Shown: piece by piece, positions 33,370 to 42,942 of the stretch
Numbering within the stretch: the stretch's first letter is position 1
Layout of the letters: the number at the start of each line of letters is the position of its first letter
Source of the DNA: a virus
DNA length: 64,000 nucleotides
Reading direction: 5' to 3' (one strand)
IMG/VR virus record: IMGVR_UViG_3300028864_000016
Span: 1-64,000 of that record
Program-made: the position numbers and the translations under genes
The notes under the pieces: generated by a model
What the model was told of the DNA's origin: nothing
The model's database searches: none
The model's input: only the letters and a program-made list of their open reading frames with translations

Positions 33370-34236
33370 ATGAGCGAAAAATTTATAATGATACCTAATG
33401 ACTTTATAAATGGAGATAAAAAATTAGAATCTAATAAGTTATTATTATTAACTATATTACTGCAAGGTAGAAGTGGAAGTGATACTTGTTTATTTAGTGT
33501 GAGATACCTATGCCAAAGATTAAATACAACTACTGGCAATACTAATAGAACCAAATATATTATAGATACTTTAAAGTATTTTCAGGACAATGAAATATTA
33601 TTCTTTAGTGATAACATAGAATGTGATAATGAAATAAATATAGAAGAAACAACTAAACAAAATAAAACAGATATATTCTTTGCTGAATTAATAAATGATA
33701 TGGAGAATAATTTTACCATACTATATTATAAAGAGTTGAAAGCAATATTGGATTATTGTAATGATCATAAAATTGACAGATATTTAATTACACATTTATA
33801 TCTATACATAATGAGATTAATAGAAAATAATGAACAATCAGAAATATATAAATTAGCATTTCCATCAATAGAAGGAATAGCCGTATTATTAGATATAAGC
33901 GAGAATACAGTATTAAAATACATAAAGGCTTTAAAAGATGGAATGGGATTATTATATTATGATAATATAGGCTATAAAATAGTTAATGGAAAATATAAAG
34001 CAACTAAAACATATTATTGCAGAATGGTAGATAAAGAATTATTAGACAATAGAATATTAATTGAAAATAAAGATAAGTCTGTAATACCATTGAATAAGCA
34101 AGAGAAAAGTAAAATAAATAATAAAAGATCATTAAAACAAAAGATTAATATTTTAAATAAAAAGGTAGATAAGACAGAAAATGAAATAGAAATATTAAAA
34201 TCACTAGAAGACCAATACAAAAAACTAATAAAATAA
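33370..34236 (+). CDS. Winged-helix replication- or regulation-type protein
   Basis: A 288-residue protein. The N-terminal part (MIPNDFINGDKKLESNKLLL, then VRYLCQRLNTTTGNTNRTKY) resembles the winged-helix start of Firmicute phage replisome-organiser proteins. A second helix-turn-helix is at about 160-185 (IEGIAVLLDISENTVLKYIK). The C-terminus is a coiled coil (about 245-288). GGAGGG ribosome site. It could act in replication initiation or transcription control. Confidence 0.55.
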   Translation: MSEKFIMIPNDFINGDKKLESNKLLLLTILLQGRSGSDTCLFSVRYLCQRLNTTTGNTNRTKYIIDTLKYFQDNEILFFSDNIECDNEINIEETTKQNKTDIFFAELINDMENNFTILYYKELKAILDYCNDHKIDRYLITHLYLYIMRLIENNEQSEIYKLAFPSIEGIAVLLDISENTVLKYIKALKDGMGLLYYDNIGYKIVNGKYKATKTYYCRMVDKELLDNRILIENKDKSVIPLNKQEKSKINNKRSLKQKINILNKKVDKTENEIEILKSLEDQYKKLIK

Positions 34237-34337
34237 AAGACACAAAAAGAAAAACTAATGCGTCAGCAAGAAAATCTTATTAGTAAATTTAGTTATATTA
34301 GTATTTAGTATTATTAGTTAACTTCATTCTGAATGGG

Positions 34338-34429
34338 TCTCAGACAAAACGACTCAAGTCGGAGTTTGCTGATAACAATAAGGTCTTATAAAATAGATAT
34401 AGTCCTTTATGCTCTCAGACTAAAATGAC
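34338..34429 (+). other. Possible group I intron-like or structured remnant
   Basis: In the gap 34237-34615. TCTCAGACAAAACGAC (34338-34353) is repeated as TCTCAGACTAAAATGAC (34413-34429). Between them lie CGACT-CA-AGTCG and GATATAGTCC (34396-34405). ACGACT followed later by GATATAGTCC matches the P7-forming R and S elements of group I introns, but no full intron can be folded here by eye. Confidence 0.3.
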
Positions 34430-34477
34430 GTTATTTGACTTGATAGTGTTAGCTAAAAAAGTGCAAATCAACATTTA

Positions 34478-34592
34478 AACAAATTAAAAGAAATAAGCTT
34501 GACAAAGTTAAATAATAGTAGTAGAATAAAGATATGGAAAAGATAGTAATTAAATCACTAAACTTCCATAGTAATCAATAAACAAATTAATG
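34478..34592 (+). promoter_or_regulatory. Consensus promoter bracketed by two direct motif copies
   Basis: AACAAATTAAAAGAA (34478-34492), TTGACA (34499-34504), 17 bases, TAGAAT (34522-34527), then AACAAATTAATGCGAA (from 34581) just before AGAAGGTGAGG. Both copies read with transcription. Confidence 0.75.
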
Positions 34593-34615
34593 CGAACAGA
34601 AAGAAGGTGAGGATT

Positions 34616-34822
34616 ATGAGTAATGTAATTCAATTTGCATCATTTAAATCAAGAAAGGAGGAATTAGACTTATATGAAAGGAATCAAGCTAGATTTGATG
34701 AATTGAAACCAAGGAGTTTTAGTCAAACTTTGAATTCTGAAGAAGAAATTGAGTTTGATGAATTATATAACTGGTTACAAATACATAATACAGACAAAAA
34801 TACAACAAAAGTGGCTTACTAG
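34616..34822 (+). CDS. Small hypothetical protein
   Basis: A 68-residue protein (MSNVIQFASFKSRKEELDLY). The start resembles small Firmicute proteins opening with MSxVIxFxxxK. GTG at 34607 is possible, but ATG 34616 suits AAGG better. First gene after the promoter at 34499. Function unknown. Confidence 0.55.
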   Translation: MSNVIQFASFKSRKEELDLYERNQARFDELKPRSFSQTLNSEEEIEFDELYNWLQIHNTDKNTTKVAY

Positions 34823-34861
34823 AATAAAATAAATTAATAGTATTAAAAAGGAGTGAATTAA

Positions 34862-35479
34862 TTGGTTATTGTTATAGATTTAGATAGTACAACCATAGAT
34901 ACTTGTAAATCAATAATTAACTTACATAACAAACTAAATGATAAAAAGATATTATATCAAGATAATTACACATGGAACTTCTCACCGATGATAAAAAACA
35001 AGGAAGAATTAAGTGAATTGTTTAAATTATTTGACCATGAGGATTTCTATGGAGATACATTAGTTGTATTTAATAAAGCTATAGAAATAATAAAGGAGTT
35101 ATCTAATGACAACATTGTAAAAATAGCAACAAAACATGATATGTTAAGACGACCAATAACACAAAGATGGATAAAAGAAACTTTTCCAAATGTAGAATTA
35201 ATATTTTTAGACAGTTTTGATAAATCAAGCGTAGGTAAATGTGATATATTCATTGATGATAAAATAGAAGCAATTGAGAGCATGAATGGTTTAGCTGATT
35301 ATAGAGTAGTATTTGGAGTTTATGACTGGAATAAACAATACAATGGTTTAAGATCAAGTGATTGGAGTGAATTATATAAAATGATTAAAAATATTGAGAA
35401 TACAATAAAAAATAACAAATTAATAGAAATAAGTAATAATAAGAAAGAAAAGGATGGTATAGAAAGATGGGAATTTTAA
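34862..35479 (+). CDS. HAD-family 5'-nucleotidase-like protein
   Basis: A 205-residue protein opening with the HAD nucleophile motif (VIVIDLDSTTIDT; DxDxT). Later come a lysine-bearing strand (NDNIVKIATKHDMLRR) and an acidic pair (CDIFIDDKIEAIESMNG). This fits the NT5C-type 5'(3')-deoxyribonucleotidases that phages use in nucleotide metabolism. Start is TTG, 8 bases after GGAG. It overlaps the next gene by 13 bases. Confidence 0.75.
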   Translation: MVIVIDLDSTTIDTCKSIINLHNKLNDKKILYQDNYTWNFSPMIKNKEELSELFKLFDHEDFYGDTLVVFNKAIEIIKELSNDNIVKIATKHDMLRRPITQRWIKETFPNVELIFLDSFDKSSVGKCDIFIDDKIEAIESMNGLADYRVVFGVYDWNKQYNGLRSSDWSELYKMIKNIENTIKNNKLIEISNNKKEKDGIERWEF

Positions 35480-35685
35480 AAGTAACAGAACAAAGGAAAA
35501 ATTTTAATAGAGAATGGAATCAATATTTAGGAGGGTTTTACGATGATTACAGTTATTTAGATGAATATAGTACGGGGAGTAAGTGTGATTGGATGACGGA
35601 GGCATATCTACTGGGTATAGATGTAACAGGGAAATTAAAACCATCAGACATACATAAAGTTAAGAGATATAATAAAGATAAGTAA
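35467..35685 (+). CDS. Small hypothetical phage protein
   Basis: A 72-residue protein (REWNQYLGGFYDDYSYLDEY, then CDWMTEAYLLGIDV). Overlaps the nucleotidase gene, so translated together. Unknown function. Confidence 0.55.
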   Translation: MGILKVTEQRKNFNREWNQYLGGFYDDYSYLDEYSTGSKCDWMTEAYLLGIDVTGKLKPSDIHKVKRYNKDK

Positions 35686-35724
35686 TACATATTAATAAAT
35701 TAATAGAAATAAGGAGGAAATATA

Positions 35725-36198
35725 ATGTTAAAGTATCGTAATACATATAGGGTGGTAGTTGAGTTCGATAGAAATACATTACAGCCAGCAAATAAAGAAG
35801 ACTTATACATATATTGTAGTAATAAAGGACAAGTTTATCGTTATAATGAGAATACGTTGGTATATTATAGGGATGGTGTTCTATCGAATAAACTAATAGA
35901 GAAACTAGATAGTTTAAAAATTAATTATAAAAATATGACTCAATCAGAAGTATTAATACATTTTGATGAAAAAGATTTAGATAAGTTAGTAGATGTATTT
36001 AATATAAGAACTAGTGGAGCAGGAATAAGTCCATTTAGTCAAAAGAATTTAAAGTTATTTAAATGGTTTAGAAATAATGAAGATACATATAGAAAAGCTG
36101 GATTGCTAAATGAAAATAAAAGAGAGTTGTCTGATGAAGAAAGAGAAGTATTAAGACAACGTATGATATTAGCTAGAGAGAAACGTAATAGGTGTTAA
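35725..36198 (+). CDS. Hypothetical phage protein
   Basis: A 157-residue protein. Beta-rich start (YRNTYRVVVEFDRNTLQPAN) and a conserved-looking RTSGAGISPFSQKNLKLF near residue 95. The acidic-basic C-terminal helix is rich in E and R. The motif AATAAATTAATAGAA (35694-35708) runs straight into its AAGGAGG site. Function unknown. Confidence 0.6.
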   Translation: MLKYRNTYRVVVEFDRNTLQPANKEDLYIYCSNKGQVYRYNENTLVYYRDGVLSNKLIEKLDSLKINYKNMTQSEVLIHFDEKDLDKLVDVFNIRTSGAGISPFSQKNLKLFKWFRNNEDTYRKAGLLNENKRELSDEEREVLRQRMILAREKRNRC

Positions 36199-36559
36199 AA
36201 AGTATTTACTCAGATTAAAACATTTAGTCTATTTCAGGTTCTAGCATACGTAGTCGAATAAGTTGTTAAGTCAATATTTTTATATTAAATTCAGATAAAG
36301 TTTTGATTTAATTATATATGTTATTAAATTAAAAATATTTGGGTTTTAATTTTAAAAATTAGTTAGTAATATACTTTGTTGACTAAGTAATAAAAACGTC
36401 TTAGAATTAAAATCTTTTGGTTTCAGTAAATAAAAACTGATAAAGAATAGTGTATTGTATAATGATTAATAAATTAATATAAATAAAGTTTAAATCAAAT
36501 GCGTGTTTTTTTGGGAATTTAAAATAAATAAAGAATGAAAAATAAAGGAGAAATGTAAA
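36199..36559. other. Gene-free gap with one motif copy
   Basis: No gene. A possible -10 (TATAAT near 36458) precedes the motif AATAAATTAATATAA (36468-36482), which here lies downstream of the promoter in the leader of the next gene. No convincing -35 box. Confidence 0.4.
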
Positions 36560-37225
36560 ATGGAAATGAGTAGTAAAATAAAAGAAATATTATCATCAGT
36601 AGATAATTTGGTAAATGAAATTAAAAGAAACGGGTTTGATATACTAGATGAATATAAAGTATTAGATAATAAATTTGAAAATGGAATAATACAAGACATA
36701 TGCTTTGAATTGAAAGATAATCCATTAGATAGAGATTGGGATTACAACGGTTGTATAATTTTAATATTTGAGTATAAAGATGATAAAATTCAATGTCAAA
36801 TTCAATCAGAATCAGTAACAGATGATATAAATTATTCTAATTTTGCAAAATATAATAATTATTGTGATTCTGAAGAAGAATTGCCTGATTTCAAGAATGA
36901 AACTGATTTTGACAATAAATTTTATTGTAATTTTAATAACCATTATGATACAAAGTATTTTAAAACTATTAATATTTTTAAAAATATAACAAAATATGTA
37001 ATCAAAGCAGACTTAAATATTAAAGAATGTATTGAGACTCAAGAAAAAATTGATGAATTTGAATATAAATATTATGAAAAAATACTAGATTTAGATTCAG
37101 ATAATAAATATGGAAAAGCTTATGATGAATTGACAGAAGAAGAACAAGAAGAACTTGATGATGAAAGAGAGGGTATTGCAACTTATAACATGATGGTAAG
37201 AGAAGGTTGGATTGATGAAGATTAA
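36560..37225 (+). CDS. Acidic hypothetical protein
   Basis: A 221-residue, strongly acidic protein (many D, E, N, Y) ending EEREGIATYNMMVREGWIDED-like sequence. AAAGGAG ribosome site. It lies directly upstream of the RNA polymerase gene. The acidity suggests a DNA-mimic or partner role, but nothing specific is seen. Confidence 0.55.
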   Translation: MEMSSKIKEILSSVDNLVNEIKRNGFDILDEYKVLDNKFENGIIQDICFELKDNPLDRDWDYNGCIILIFEYKDDKIQCQIQSESVTDDINYSNFAKYNNYCDSEEELPDFKNETDFDNKFYCNFNNHYDTKYFKTINIFKNITKYVIKADLNIKECIETQEKIDEFEYKYYEKILDLDSDNKYGKAYDELTEEEQEELDDEREGIATYNMMVREGWIDED

Positions 37226-37265
37226 TCATAAAAAAATTAATTTATAATAAAGGGAGAGTGACAGA

Positions 37266-40046
37266 ATGTCTAAGCAATTGTATAGTCAAAGATTTATATT
37301 AAAAATCCATTCATCAAGATTAAAGTTAAGCAAATGGAGCTTGGATATAAATTTAAAAGAAGCTAGAGACAATGAAGAATTAATATCATTAGGGGATGGT
37401 CAGTTATTAAGATTCATAAGAGAAATACGAAATATTAACAACACAGAAAAACAAATTAAAGAAATCAAAAAGGAAATTAAAGATGTAAAAAATGATAAGA
37501 ATAGTAAAAAAAATAAAGAAAAAATAATGGAATTATATAATGAATTGGATAAAATGTTATATATCAAAGATTATATAGCAATTGTATTTGATAAAAAATC
37601 AGATTTTGATAGAGCAACTGGAAAGAAAGGTGTATTTATAAATGGGAAGAGATATAAAAGATTAATTGGTACTACTGGAGGTGTAAAAGGAAATACAGTA
37701 ATGTTTTGTACTGAGGAAATACATAAAGAATTAAATGATAGATTAGAAAATGGAAGAAAAAAAGACGTTCCAATAATACCAGCAAAGTTTGAAGCTTATA
37801 AATCATTATCTGCAAGTGTATCTACTCCAGTAACTCAAACAGATAGAATATTAGTTATTAAAGATGGAACTACTCACATAAAAGATAAAGTTATTAGAGT
37901 GTATGATAATGATAAAGGTGGATTTAAAGTAGACCATAATGTTGAATATGAAGCTGACAAAGACTTTACAGATGGCGGAGGAATGGTAAGACCTTCAATT
38001 ATGGAACAATGGGCTATTGACTTGGGATTAACTAAAGGAGACGATAATGGGGATATAGTTGCTGATTATATCCCAAGTGGAGTAAACTCAAGATGGTCAT
38101 ATGAAAAAGGAATGCTAGTGACTTATGATTTTGAAATGTTTGCAAAAGAAATAGCTGGTACATATGAAGTTATAGATGCTTGGGGAAATAAACATGACAT
38201 TAGAAACATTGATATTATATTAACTACTAATATGCTAAAACTATGGAACGCTTATGATGATATAGACGATTACTTGAACAATTGTAAAAAGAATAATTTT
38301 TTACTAAGTGTTACAAAAGTTACTCCTAAAGAATTAGAAATAAAAAGAAATATGAATTATCAATACTTACAAAGTTATAACTTATCAGATGAAGATATTA
38401 CTGAATTAACATCCGAAACAGTAAATAATATAAAAGATGTTATAAGTGGTGATTATATAAAATCAATTCTATTTTCAAAAGGAATACATATAACAAAAGG
38501 CAATATTCTGAAATCAGATTATGATTATATAAGAGCTTTAACAATAGATAAAAGAGTGTTACAAGATTCATATGTTAAAAGTAAAATATATAAAATGATT
38601 GAAAAAACAATAAAGGAAGCTAAGAAAGGTGTAATTCAAACTAATGGTTCGTACTCAATAATTATAGGCGATATGTATGCACTCTGTCAGTCAATGTTTG
38701 GATTACCAATTACGGGTTTATTGAAAAAAGGAGAATTCTATAGTAGGACTTGGTCAGATAGGGGGAAAAAAGAAATAGTAGGATTCCGTTCACCTATGAC
38801 TTCTCACAATAATGTTAGAAAACATAAATTAGTTGATAATGAAGAATTAAGAAAATGGTTTAAATACATAAGAACTATGACAGTGTTTAATGCTTGGGAT
38901 ACTACAACAGATGCTATGAACGGGGCAGATTTTGATTCAGATGCAGAAATAGAAATAGATGATGATGTCATTACTAGAAATACTAGAAATGAATTAGCTA
39001 TTATTTGTGAACAAAAGTCAGCAAGTAAAGTAAAAGTTACTGAAAGCTTATTAAAAAAATCAAATAAAAATGGTTTTGGTGATGATATTGGAACTATTAC
39101 TAATAGAGTTACTGCAATGTTCGATGTATTAGCTTCATTAAAAGAAGGAACATTAGAATATAAAGAATTAATGGATAGAATAATATGTGGACAAGCATAT
39201 CAACAAGAAAGTATAGATAAAATAAAAGGAATTCAAGCTAAGCAAATGCCTAAACATTGGTATGATTATAAATGTAATAAGGTTAAACTTGAAGATAGTA
39301 AAGAAATAAGCGAAGAAAAAAATAAGAATATTAAATTAATGGTAAACAAAAAGCCTTATTTCTTTATTTATAACTATGACAATTTATTTAATAAATATAG
39401 AACATTTATTAAAAATGTTAAAAATAACTCATTAATTAAATTTGGATTGACTTTAGATGAATTAAAAAATAAGGAAAATAAAACTGAAGATGAGATAAAG
39501 TTTTTAAATTCAATACAATATAAAAGTCCAGTATTTTCAAATCCATGTACTATGAATAAAATATGTTGGAAAATTGAAGATGAATTCAAAGATATTAAAC
39601 TAAAAGTTAATAACTCTGATGGGTTTGACAAAGAGATATTAAAGACTAAGGTAAAATATGATAAAAATACATACTTAGAAATTGAAAATCTATATAGAGA
39701 ATATTTAAGACAACAAAAGCAATTTGGGCAAACTGCAAGATATAAATTAACAAAGGAAGAAAAAGATAGTCAAAGACAAATATTTGTTGAAAATTTTAAA
39801 ACTAAAGCCATTGAGATGTGCTCAAATAGTGAAATATTATGTAATATTGTCATTGATATAACTTATAAGGGCAAGAACCACAGGCAATTTGCATGGGATA
39901 TTTGTGGGGAACAAATCATTGAAAACTTATTAAATAAGAATGACAGGAAATATAAATATCCATTACAAGATAAAAACGGAGATATTGAATGGCAAGGGTT
40001 AAAATTTAAAGTAATAGAATTGGAGGACAAAGTATGCGAGGAGTAA
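37266..40046 (+). CDS. Single-chain RNA polymerase, YonO-like
   Basis: A 926-residue protein. The key site is NGADFDSDAEIEIDDD, with aspartates at residues 555, 557 and 559. It equals the metal-binding DFDGD loop of two-barrel polymerases (bacterial beta', QDE-1, SPbeta YonO, crAss-like phage enzymes), with Ser for the usual Gly. Length is close to YonO (about 900). Before it come ITGLLKKGEFYSRTWSDRGK and IVGFRSPMTSHNNVRKHKL, plausible second-barrel lysine and arginine residues. YonO transcribes SPbeta late genes by itself. Here the gene precedes HU, a YonK-like gene and the head genes, the same company as in SPbeta. GGGAG ribosome site. Confidence 0.78.
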   Translation: MSKQLYSQRFILKIHSSRLKLSKWSLDINLKEARDNEELISLGDGQLLRFIREIRNINNTEKQIKEIKKEIKDVKNDKNSKKNKEKIMELYNELDKMLYIKDYIAIVFDKKSDFDRATGKKGVFINGKRYKRLIGTTGGVKGNTVMFCTEEIHKELNDRLENGRKKDVPIIPAKFEAYKSLSASVSTPVTQTDRILVIKDGTTHIKDKVIRVYDNDKGGFKVDHNVEYEADKDFTDGGGMVRPSIMEQWAIDLGLTKGDDNGDIVADYIPSGVNSRWSYEKGMLVTYDFEMFAKEIAGTYEVIDAWGNKHDIRNIDIILTTNMLKLWNAYDDIDDYLNNCKKNNFLLSVTKVTPKELEIKRNMNYQYLQSYNLSDEDITELTSETVNNIKDVISGDYIKSILFSKGIHITKGNILKSDYDYIRALTIDKRVLQDSYVKSKIYKMIEKTIKEAKKGVIQTNGSYSIIIGDMYALCQSMFGLPITGLLKKGEFYSRTWSDRGKKEIVGFRSPMTSHNNVRKHKLVDNEELRKWFKYIRTMTVFNAWDTTTDAMNGADFDSDAEIEIDDDVITRNTRNELAIICEQKSASKVKVTESLLKKSNKNGFGDDIGTITNRVTAMFDVLASLKEGTLEYKELMDRIICGQAYQQESIDKIKGIQAKQMPKHWYDYKCNKVKLEDSKEISEEKNKNIKLMVNKKPYFFIYNYDNLFNKYRTFIKNVKNNSLIKFGLTLDELKNKENKTEDEIKFLNSIQYKSPVFSNPCTMNKICWKIEDEFKDIKLKVNNSDGFDKEILKTKVKYDKNTYLEIENLYREYLRQQKQFGQTARYKLTKEEKDSQRQIFVENFKTKAIEMCSNSEILCNIVIDITYKGKNHRQFAWDICGEQIIENLLNKNDRKYKYPLQDKNGDIEWQGLKFKVIELEDKVCEE

Positions 40047-40804
40047 TATTAAATGAATTGGAAATATATAATAAAGCTATTGATAAAAATGAGATATCAG
40101 ATAAACCATTAGAAACGCTAAGAATATTAACAAAGAATTATTTCAAGGATGGTATGGATAAAGAACAAATAGTTGAAACATTACATAGATTTATGGCTGG
40201 AAATTATATAGGTTATAAACAAACTAAGTGGCAACCTGTATTGGAACAAATGATAAAAAGCGTATCAAAATATGATTCTTATGAATTATTAAATATTAAA
40301 AGAATCTCAATAACTAAAGAAGAATGGAATAATATATTAACATTAAATAATGACATATTAGAAAGAATATCATTTATAATGTTAATATATCAAAAGATAA
40401 ATATTATAAAAAATCCAAAAAGCAATGGATGGATAAATAATTGTATCTCTGATATTTTTAGGGAAGCAAAAGTTGGATATACAGGAGACGAACAAAAGAA
40501 GTTTTTATACAACCTATATGAGAATGAATATATATTAATGAAAAATACATGTGATTCAAGTTCTCTAAAAATAAATTATATAAATGTAGAGAGTGAAGAA
40601 TTCATATATATTGATAACTTTGAAAATGTTATTAGCTACTATTATGAATATAAGAATAGTGAAGTTTGGAAAGAATGTGAATGTTGTAAGAAAAGATTTA
40701 AACTAAAGACTAAAAATAGTAATCAAAAATACTGTAATAAATGTGCAAAACAAATAAAAAACGAACAAAATAAAAAGTATTATTATAAAAATAATAAATT
40801 TTAG
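40034..40804 (+). CDS. Zinc-finger protein coupled to RNA polymerase
   Basis: A 256-residue protein whose start lies inside the polymerase 3' end (overlap 13 bases, GGAGG site within the polymerase gene). The body is helical. The C-terminus has a four-cysteine finger (CECCKKRFKLKTKNSNQKYC, then NKC) and a lysine/tyrosine tail. Tight coupling suggests an accessory factor for the polymerase, perhaps for promoter recognition (inference). Confidence 0.6.
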   Translation: MRGVILNELEIYNKAIDKNEISDKPLETLRILTKNYFKDGMDKEQIVETLHRFMAGNYIGYKQTKWQPVLEQMIKSVSKYDSYELLNIKRISITKEEWNNILTLNNDILERISFIMLIYQKINIIKNPKSNGWINNCISDIFREAKVGYTGDEQKKFLYNLYENEYILMKNTCDSSSLKINYINVESEEFIYIDNFENVISYYYEYKNSEVWKECECCKKRFKLKTKNSNQKYCNKCAKQIKNEQNKKYYYKNNKF

Positions 40805-41200
40805 GAAAACGTAAAACTACAACAAACGTGATAACCATGCGTGTTTGAATGGTGTGAAAATCAAGAATTCCGATAATCTAATATGGTAGGTAATAGTATA
40901 ATTTTCTAAACCTACAAGTCACTATATGTAGTCATAAATGTGGCGATATACTTTTTAATTTTTTCATAACATTTCATTTTACCCCTTTATTTATTTAACT
41001 TTTCTCTCTCCTAAATGGACGTTCGGTTATATAACAGATAACTGGCGTTCATTAGAGAGAAAGAGTAAAAAATAAATGTGAACGAAATAAATTAATAGAA
41101 GAATAAAAACCAATAAACTTACAGTTTTAATGTCTAATTCAACTGAAAAGTTGTTTTAAAATATATAAGGGTAGTGACCAAGCACTAAAGGAGAATAGAT
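40805..41200 (+). other. Gene-free gap with long imperfect hairpin
   Basis: No gene. TTTCTCTCTCCTAAATGGAC (about 41000-41025) faces GCGTTCATTAGAGAGAAAG (about 41046-41064) as a long imperfect hairpin. The start of the gap (AAACTACAAC...ATGCGTG, 40815-40845) resembles part of the terminase intron 1. Motif copy AATAAATTAATAGAA at 41086-41100. Leader of the 41201 gene. Confidence 0.4.
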
Positions 41201-41668
41201 ATGAATAATAAGCAACAATTAGAACTAATTAAAATTAAAGAAGATGCTATTATGGATGAAATTGAAGAACTAAAAAGACTTTATGATTTAGATATTATAG
41301 AAGAGTATAGAAACTTTAATAATGTATTTATATCGTCTGTAAAAACACTATCACAAATAATGAGAAGTACAATAATATCTAGATATCACAGTAATGACAT
41401 CATATCTACTGGCAAGTTTTGTGTAAATGGAGAAGTTGTTGAAGAAGAAATGAAAAATACACTTACAAAAATAAATCCTATTATAGTTGATTTTATTAAT
41501 GATATGATTAATAAGTTTACAAATAAGTCAAAAAATTTATTGAAATTAAGACAGAATGCAACAAGTGAAGATTTTGATTTAGATGGTATTATGTATCCAA
41601 AGTATGCAAAAGGTTATAAATATACTCAACAAATAATAGATGATTATATGAGACTATTAATGGATTAG
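41201..41668 (+). CDS. Hypothetical helical protein
   Basis: A 155-residue protein, predicted helical (NKQQLELIKIKEDAIMDEIE, with TLSQIMRSTIISRYHSNDI). AAAGGAG ribosome site. No family recognised. Confidence 0.55.
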   Translation: MNNKQQLELIKIKEDAIMDEIEELKRLYDLDIIEEYRNFNNVFISSVKTLSQIMRSTIISRYHSNDIISTGKFCVNGEVVEEEMKNTLTKINPIIVDFINDMINKFTNKSKNLLKLRQNATSEDFDLDGIMYPKYAKGYKYTQQIIDDYMRLLMD

Positions 41669-41720
41669 TAATTAAAACAAATTAATGTTTTAAAATATAT
41701 TTAAAAAGAAGGAATGTTGT

Positions 41721-42275
41721 ATGTTAGATAATAAAGAACAAGAATACTTAAACAGATATGCTTATTTAGATTGTGGAGGTATTAAATTTTCTAAATTTGA
41801 TAAAGAAGAATTTAAAATCACTTGGCAGAATAAAGTTATGATTGATAAAAACTGGAATTCAACAATTATATTAGTCAAAACTGTTACTACAAATGATGAT
41901 TTAGAAAAAATAAATATTGGTGATATATTTGATTTAGAATTAAAATTTGCAATAAAAAATACAATTAATAATAAATTAGACATTAGATATAATAAGTATA
42001 AATTAATGTATTTTGTAAAAGAATTAAGAATACATACTGGTGATACTTTGATAGATACAGTAAGGATATTTACTGATAACAAAGACGATTTAGATGGTAT
42101 AGATTCAATTATTACAAGAGAAGAAAATCAACAATTAAGAAATACTATGTATAAATTAAGACCTAACAATGTTACATATAATGTAAATTGCGATTTTAAT
42201 GATTTAAATACTAATGCCGAAAAATTTATAGAAGAAATTAGTAAAATCACAGAGAGACAAATTAAATATAGATAA
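41721..42275 (+). CDS. Hypothetical protein
   Basis: A 184-residue mixed alpha/beta protein (KIDDIFDLELKFAIKN-like strands, LRIHTGDTLIDTVRIFTDNK). A motif copy (AACAAATTAATG, 41676-41687) precedes the AAGAAGGA site. Function unknown. Confidence 0.55.
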   Translation: MLDNKEQEYLNRYAYLDCGGIKFSKFDKEEFKITWQNKVMIDKNWNSTIILVKTVTTNDDLEKINIGDIFDLELKFAIKNTINNKLDIRYNKYKLMYFVKELRIHTGDTLIDTVRIFTDNKDDLDGIDSIITREENQQLRNTMYKLRPNNVTYNVNCDFNDLNTNAEKFIEEISKITERQIKYR

Positions 42276-42378
42276 AATATAACTTTTAAGTTAATAAATT
42301 AATAGAACGATAATTAGTAAATATCCCTATCAAGGGTTATAAATAAAAAATTAGAGAGAAGAAAGAGGAGATTTTAAA

Positions 42379-42684
42379 ATGAACAAAGAAGGATTATTAG
42401 AATTAACAAAAAATGCATTAGGACTAGAAACAAAAAAAGAAGCTGAGGGTTTTCTAAAAGAAGTAGATGCTCTAATGGAAGCATTATCTAATGGATTAGA
42501 AGTAGGACAAAAAGTTAAGGCTGGTAAATACATAGAAGTAGAAAAGAAACATGTTGAAGCTAAACATTCGGATGCTAGAGTAGGAAGAAATCCTAGTACC
42601 GGAGAACCAATAAATATTGATGCTAAGGATTATCCAGCATATGATAAAGTTACAATTAAAGCAACTAAAGCTTTAAATAAGTAA
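42379..42684 (+). CDS. HU/IHF-family DNA-binding protein
   Basis: A 101-residue HU-like protein. The N-terminal helices (LLELTKNALGLETKKEAEGF) are followed by the saddle strand and the DNA arm region (ARVGRNPSTGEPINIDAKDY, the GRNPxTGE arm signature). A basic end follows (VTIKATKALNK). SPbeta also encodes an HU (YonN) next to its RNA polymerase gene. Probably organises phage DNA or assists transcription. GAGGAG ribosome site; motif at 42293-42307 in the leader. Confidence 0.85.
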   Translation: MNKEGLLELTKNALGLETKKEAEGFLKEVDALMEALSNGLEVGQKVKAGKYIEVEKKHVEAKHSDARVGRNPSTGEPINIDAKDYPAYDKVTIKATKALNK

Positions 42685-42738
42685 TAAGACATTTGAGAAG
42701 GATTAGATTAGAAATGATTTAGTTCTTCTTTTTTATTA

Positions 42739-42785
42739 AAACAAATTAATAAAATATTGATAACTATACTATTATATGTTATTAT
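42739..42785 (+). promoter_or_regulatory. Motif plus promoter
   Basis: AACAAATTAATAAAA (42739-42753), TTGATA (42757-42762), 17 bases, TATTAT (42780-42785). Drives the homing endonuclease at 42943 through the 42831 hairpin. Confidence 0.65.
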
Positions 42786-42830
42786 AGTTATATAAGTTCT
42801 AAGAGGTATCTTTAAAAGCCCCTTTCAAAT

Positions 42831-42900
42831 ATAGAGACACATTGAGGAGTCATGACCTTAATTAAATAGCTTATCTCAATCGGCTATGTCTCTATTTTTA
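42831..42900 (+). terminator. Branched hairpin, terminator or attenuator
   Basis: Outer stem ATAGAGACA / TGTCTCTAT (42831-42839, 42887-42895), inner stem ATTGAG / CTCAAT, followed by TTTTTA. It lies after a promoter and before an endonuclease gene, so it may attenuate that gene rather than end the HU message. Confidence 0.55.
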
Positions 42901-42942
42901 TTAATGATTGAGAAATAAATTATAGAAAGAAGATTGAGAAAT

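Noticed and set aside
40805-41000. Third group I intron
   Set aside because: Some words resemble terL intron 1, but no P7 pair, no splice-site pairing and no interrupted reading frame could be found.
41762-42082. A 106-residue minus-strand frame opposite the 41721 gene
   Set aside because: Shadow of the sense gene; hydrophobic composition is the complement of A-rich codons, and no Shine-Dalgarno site precedes it.
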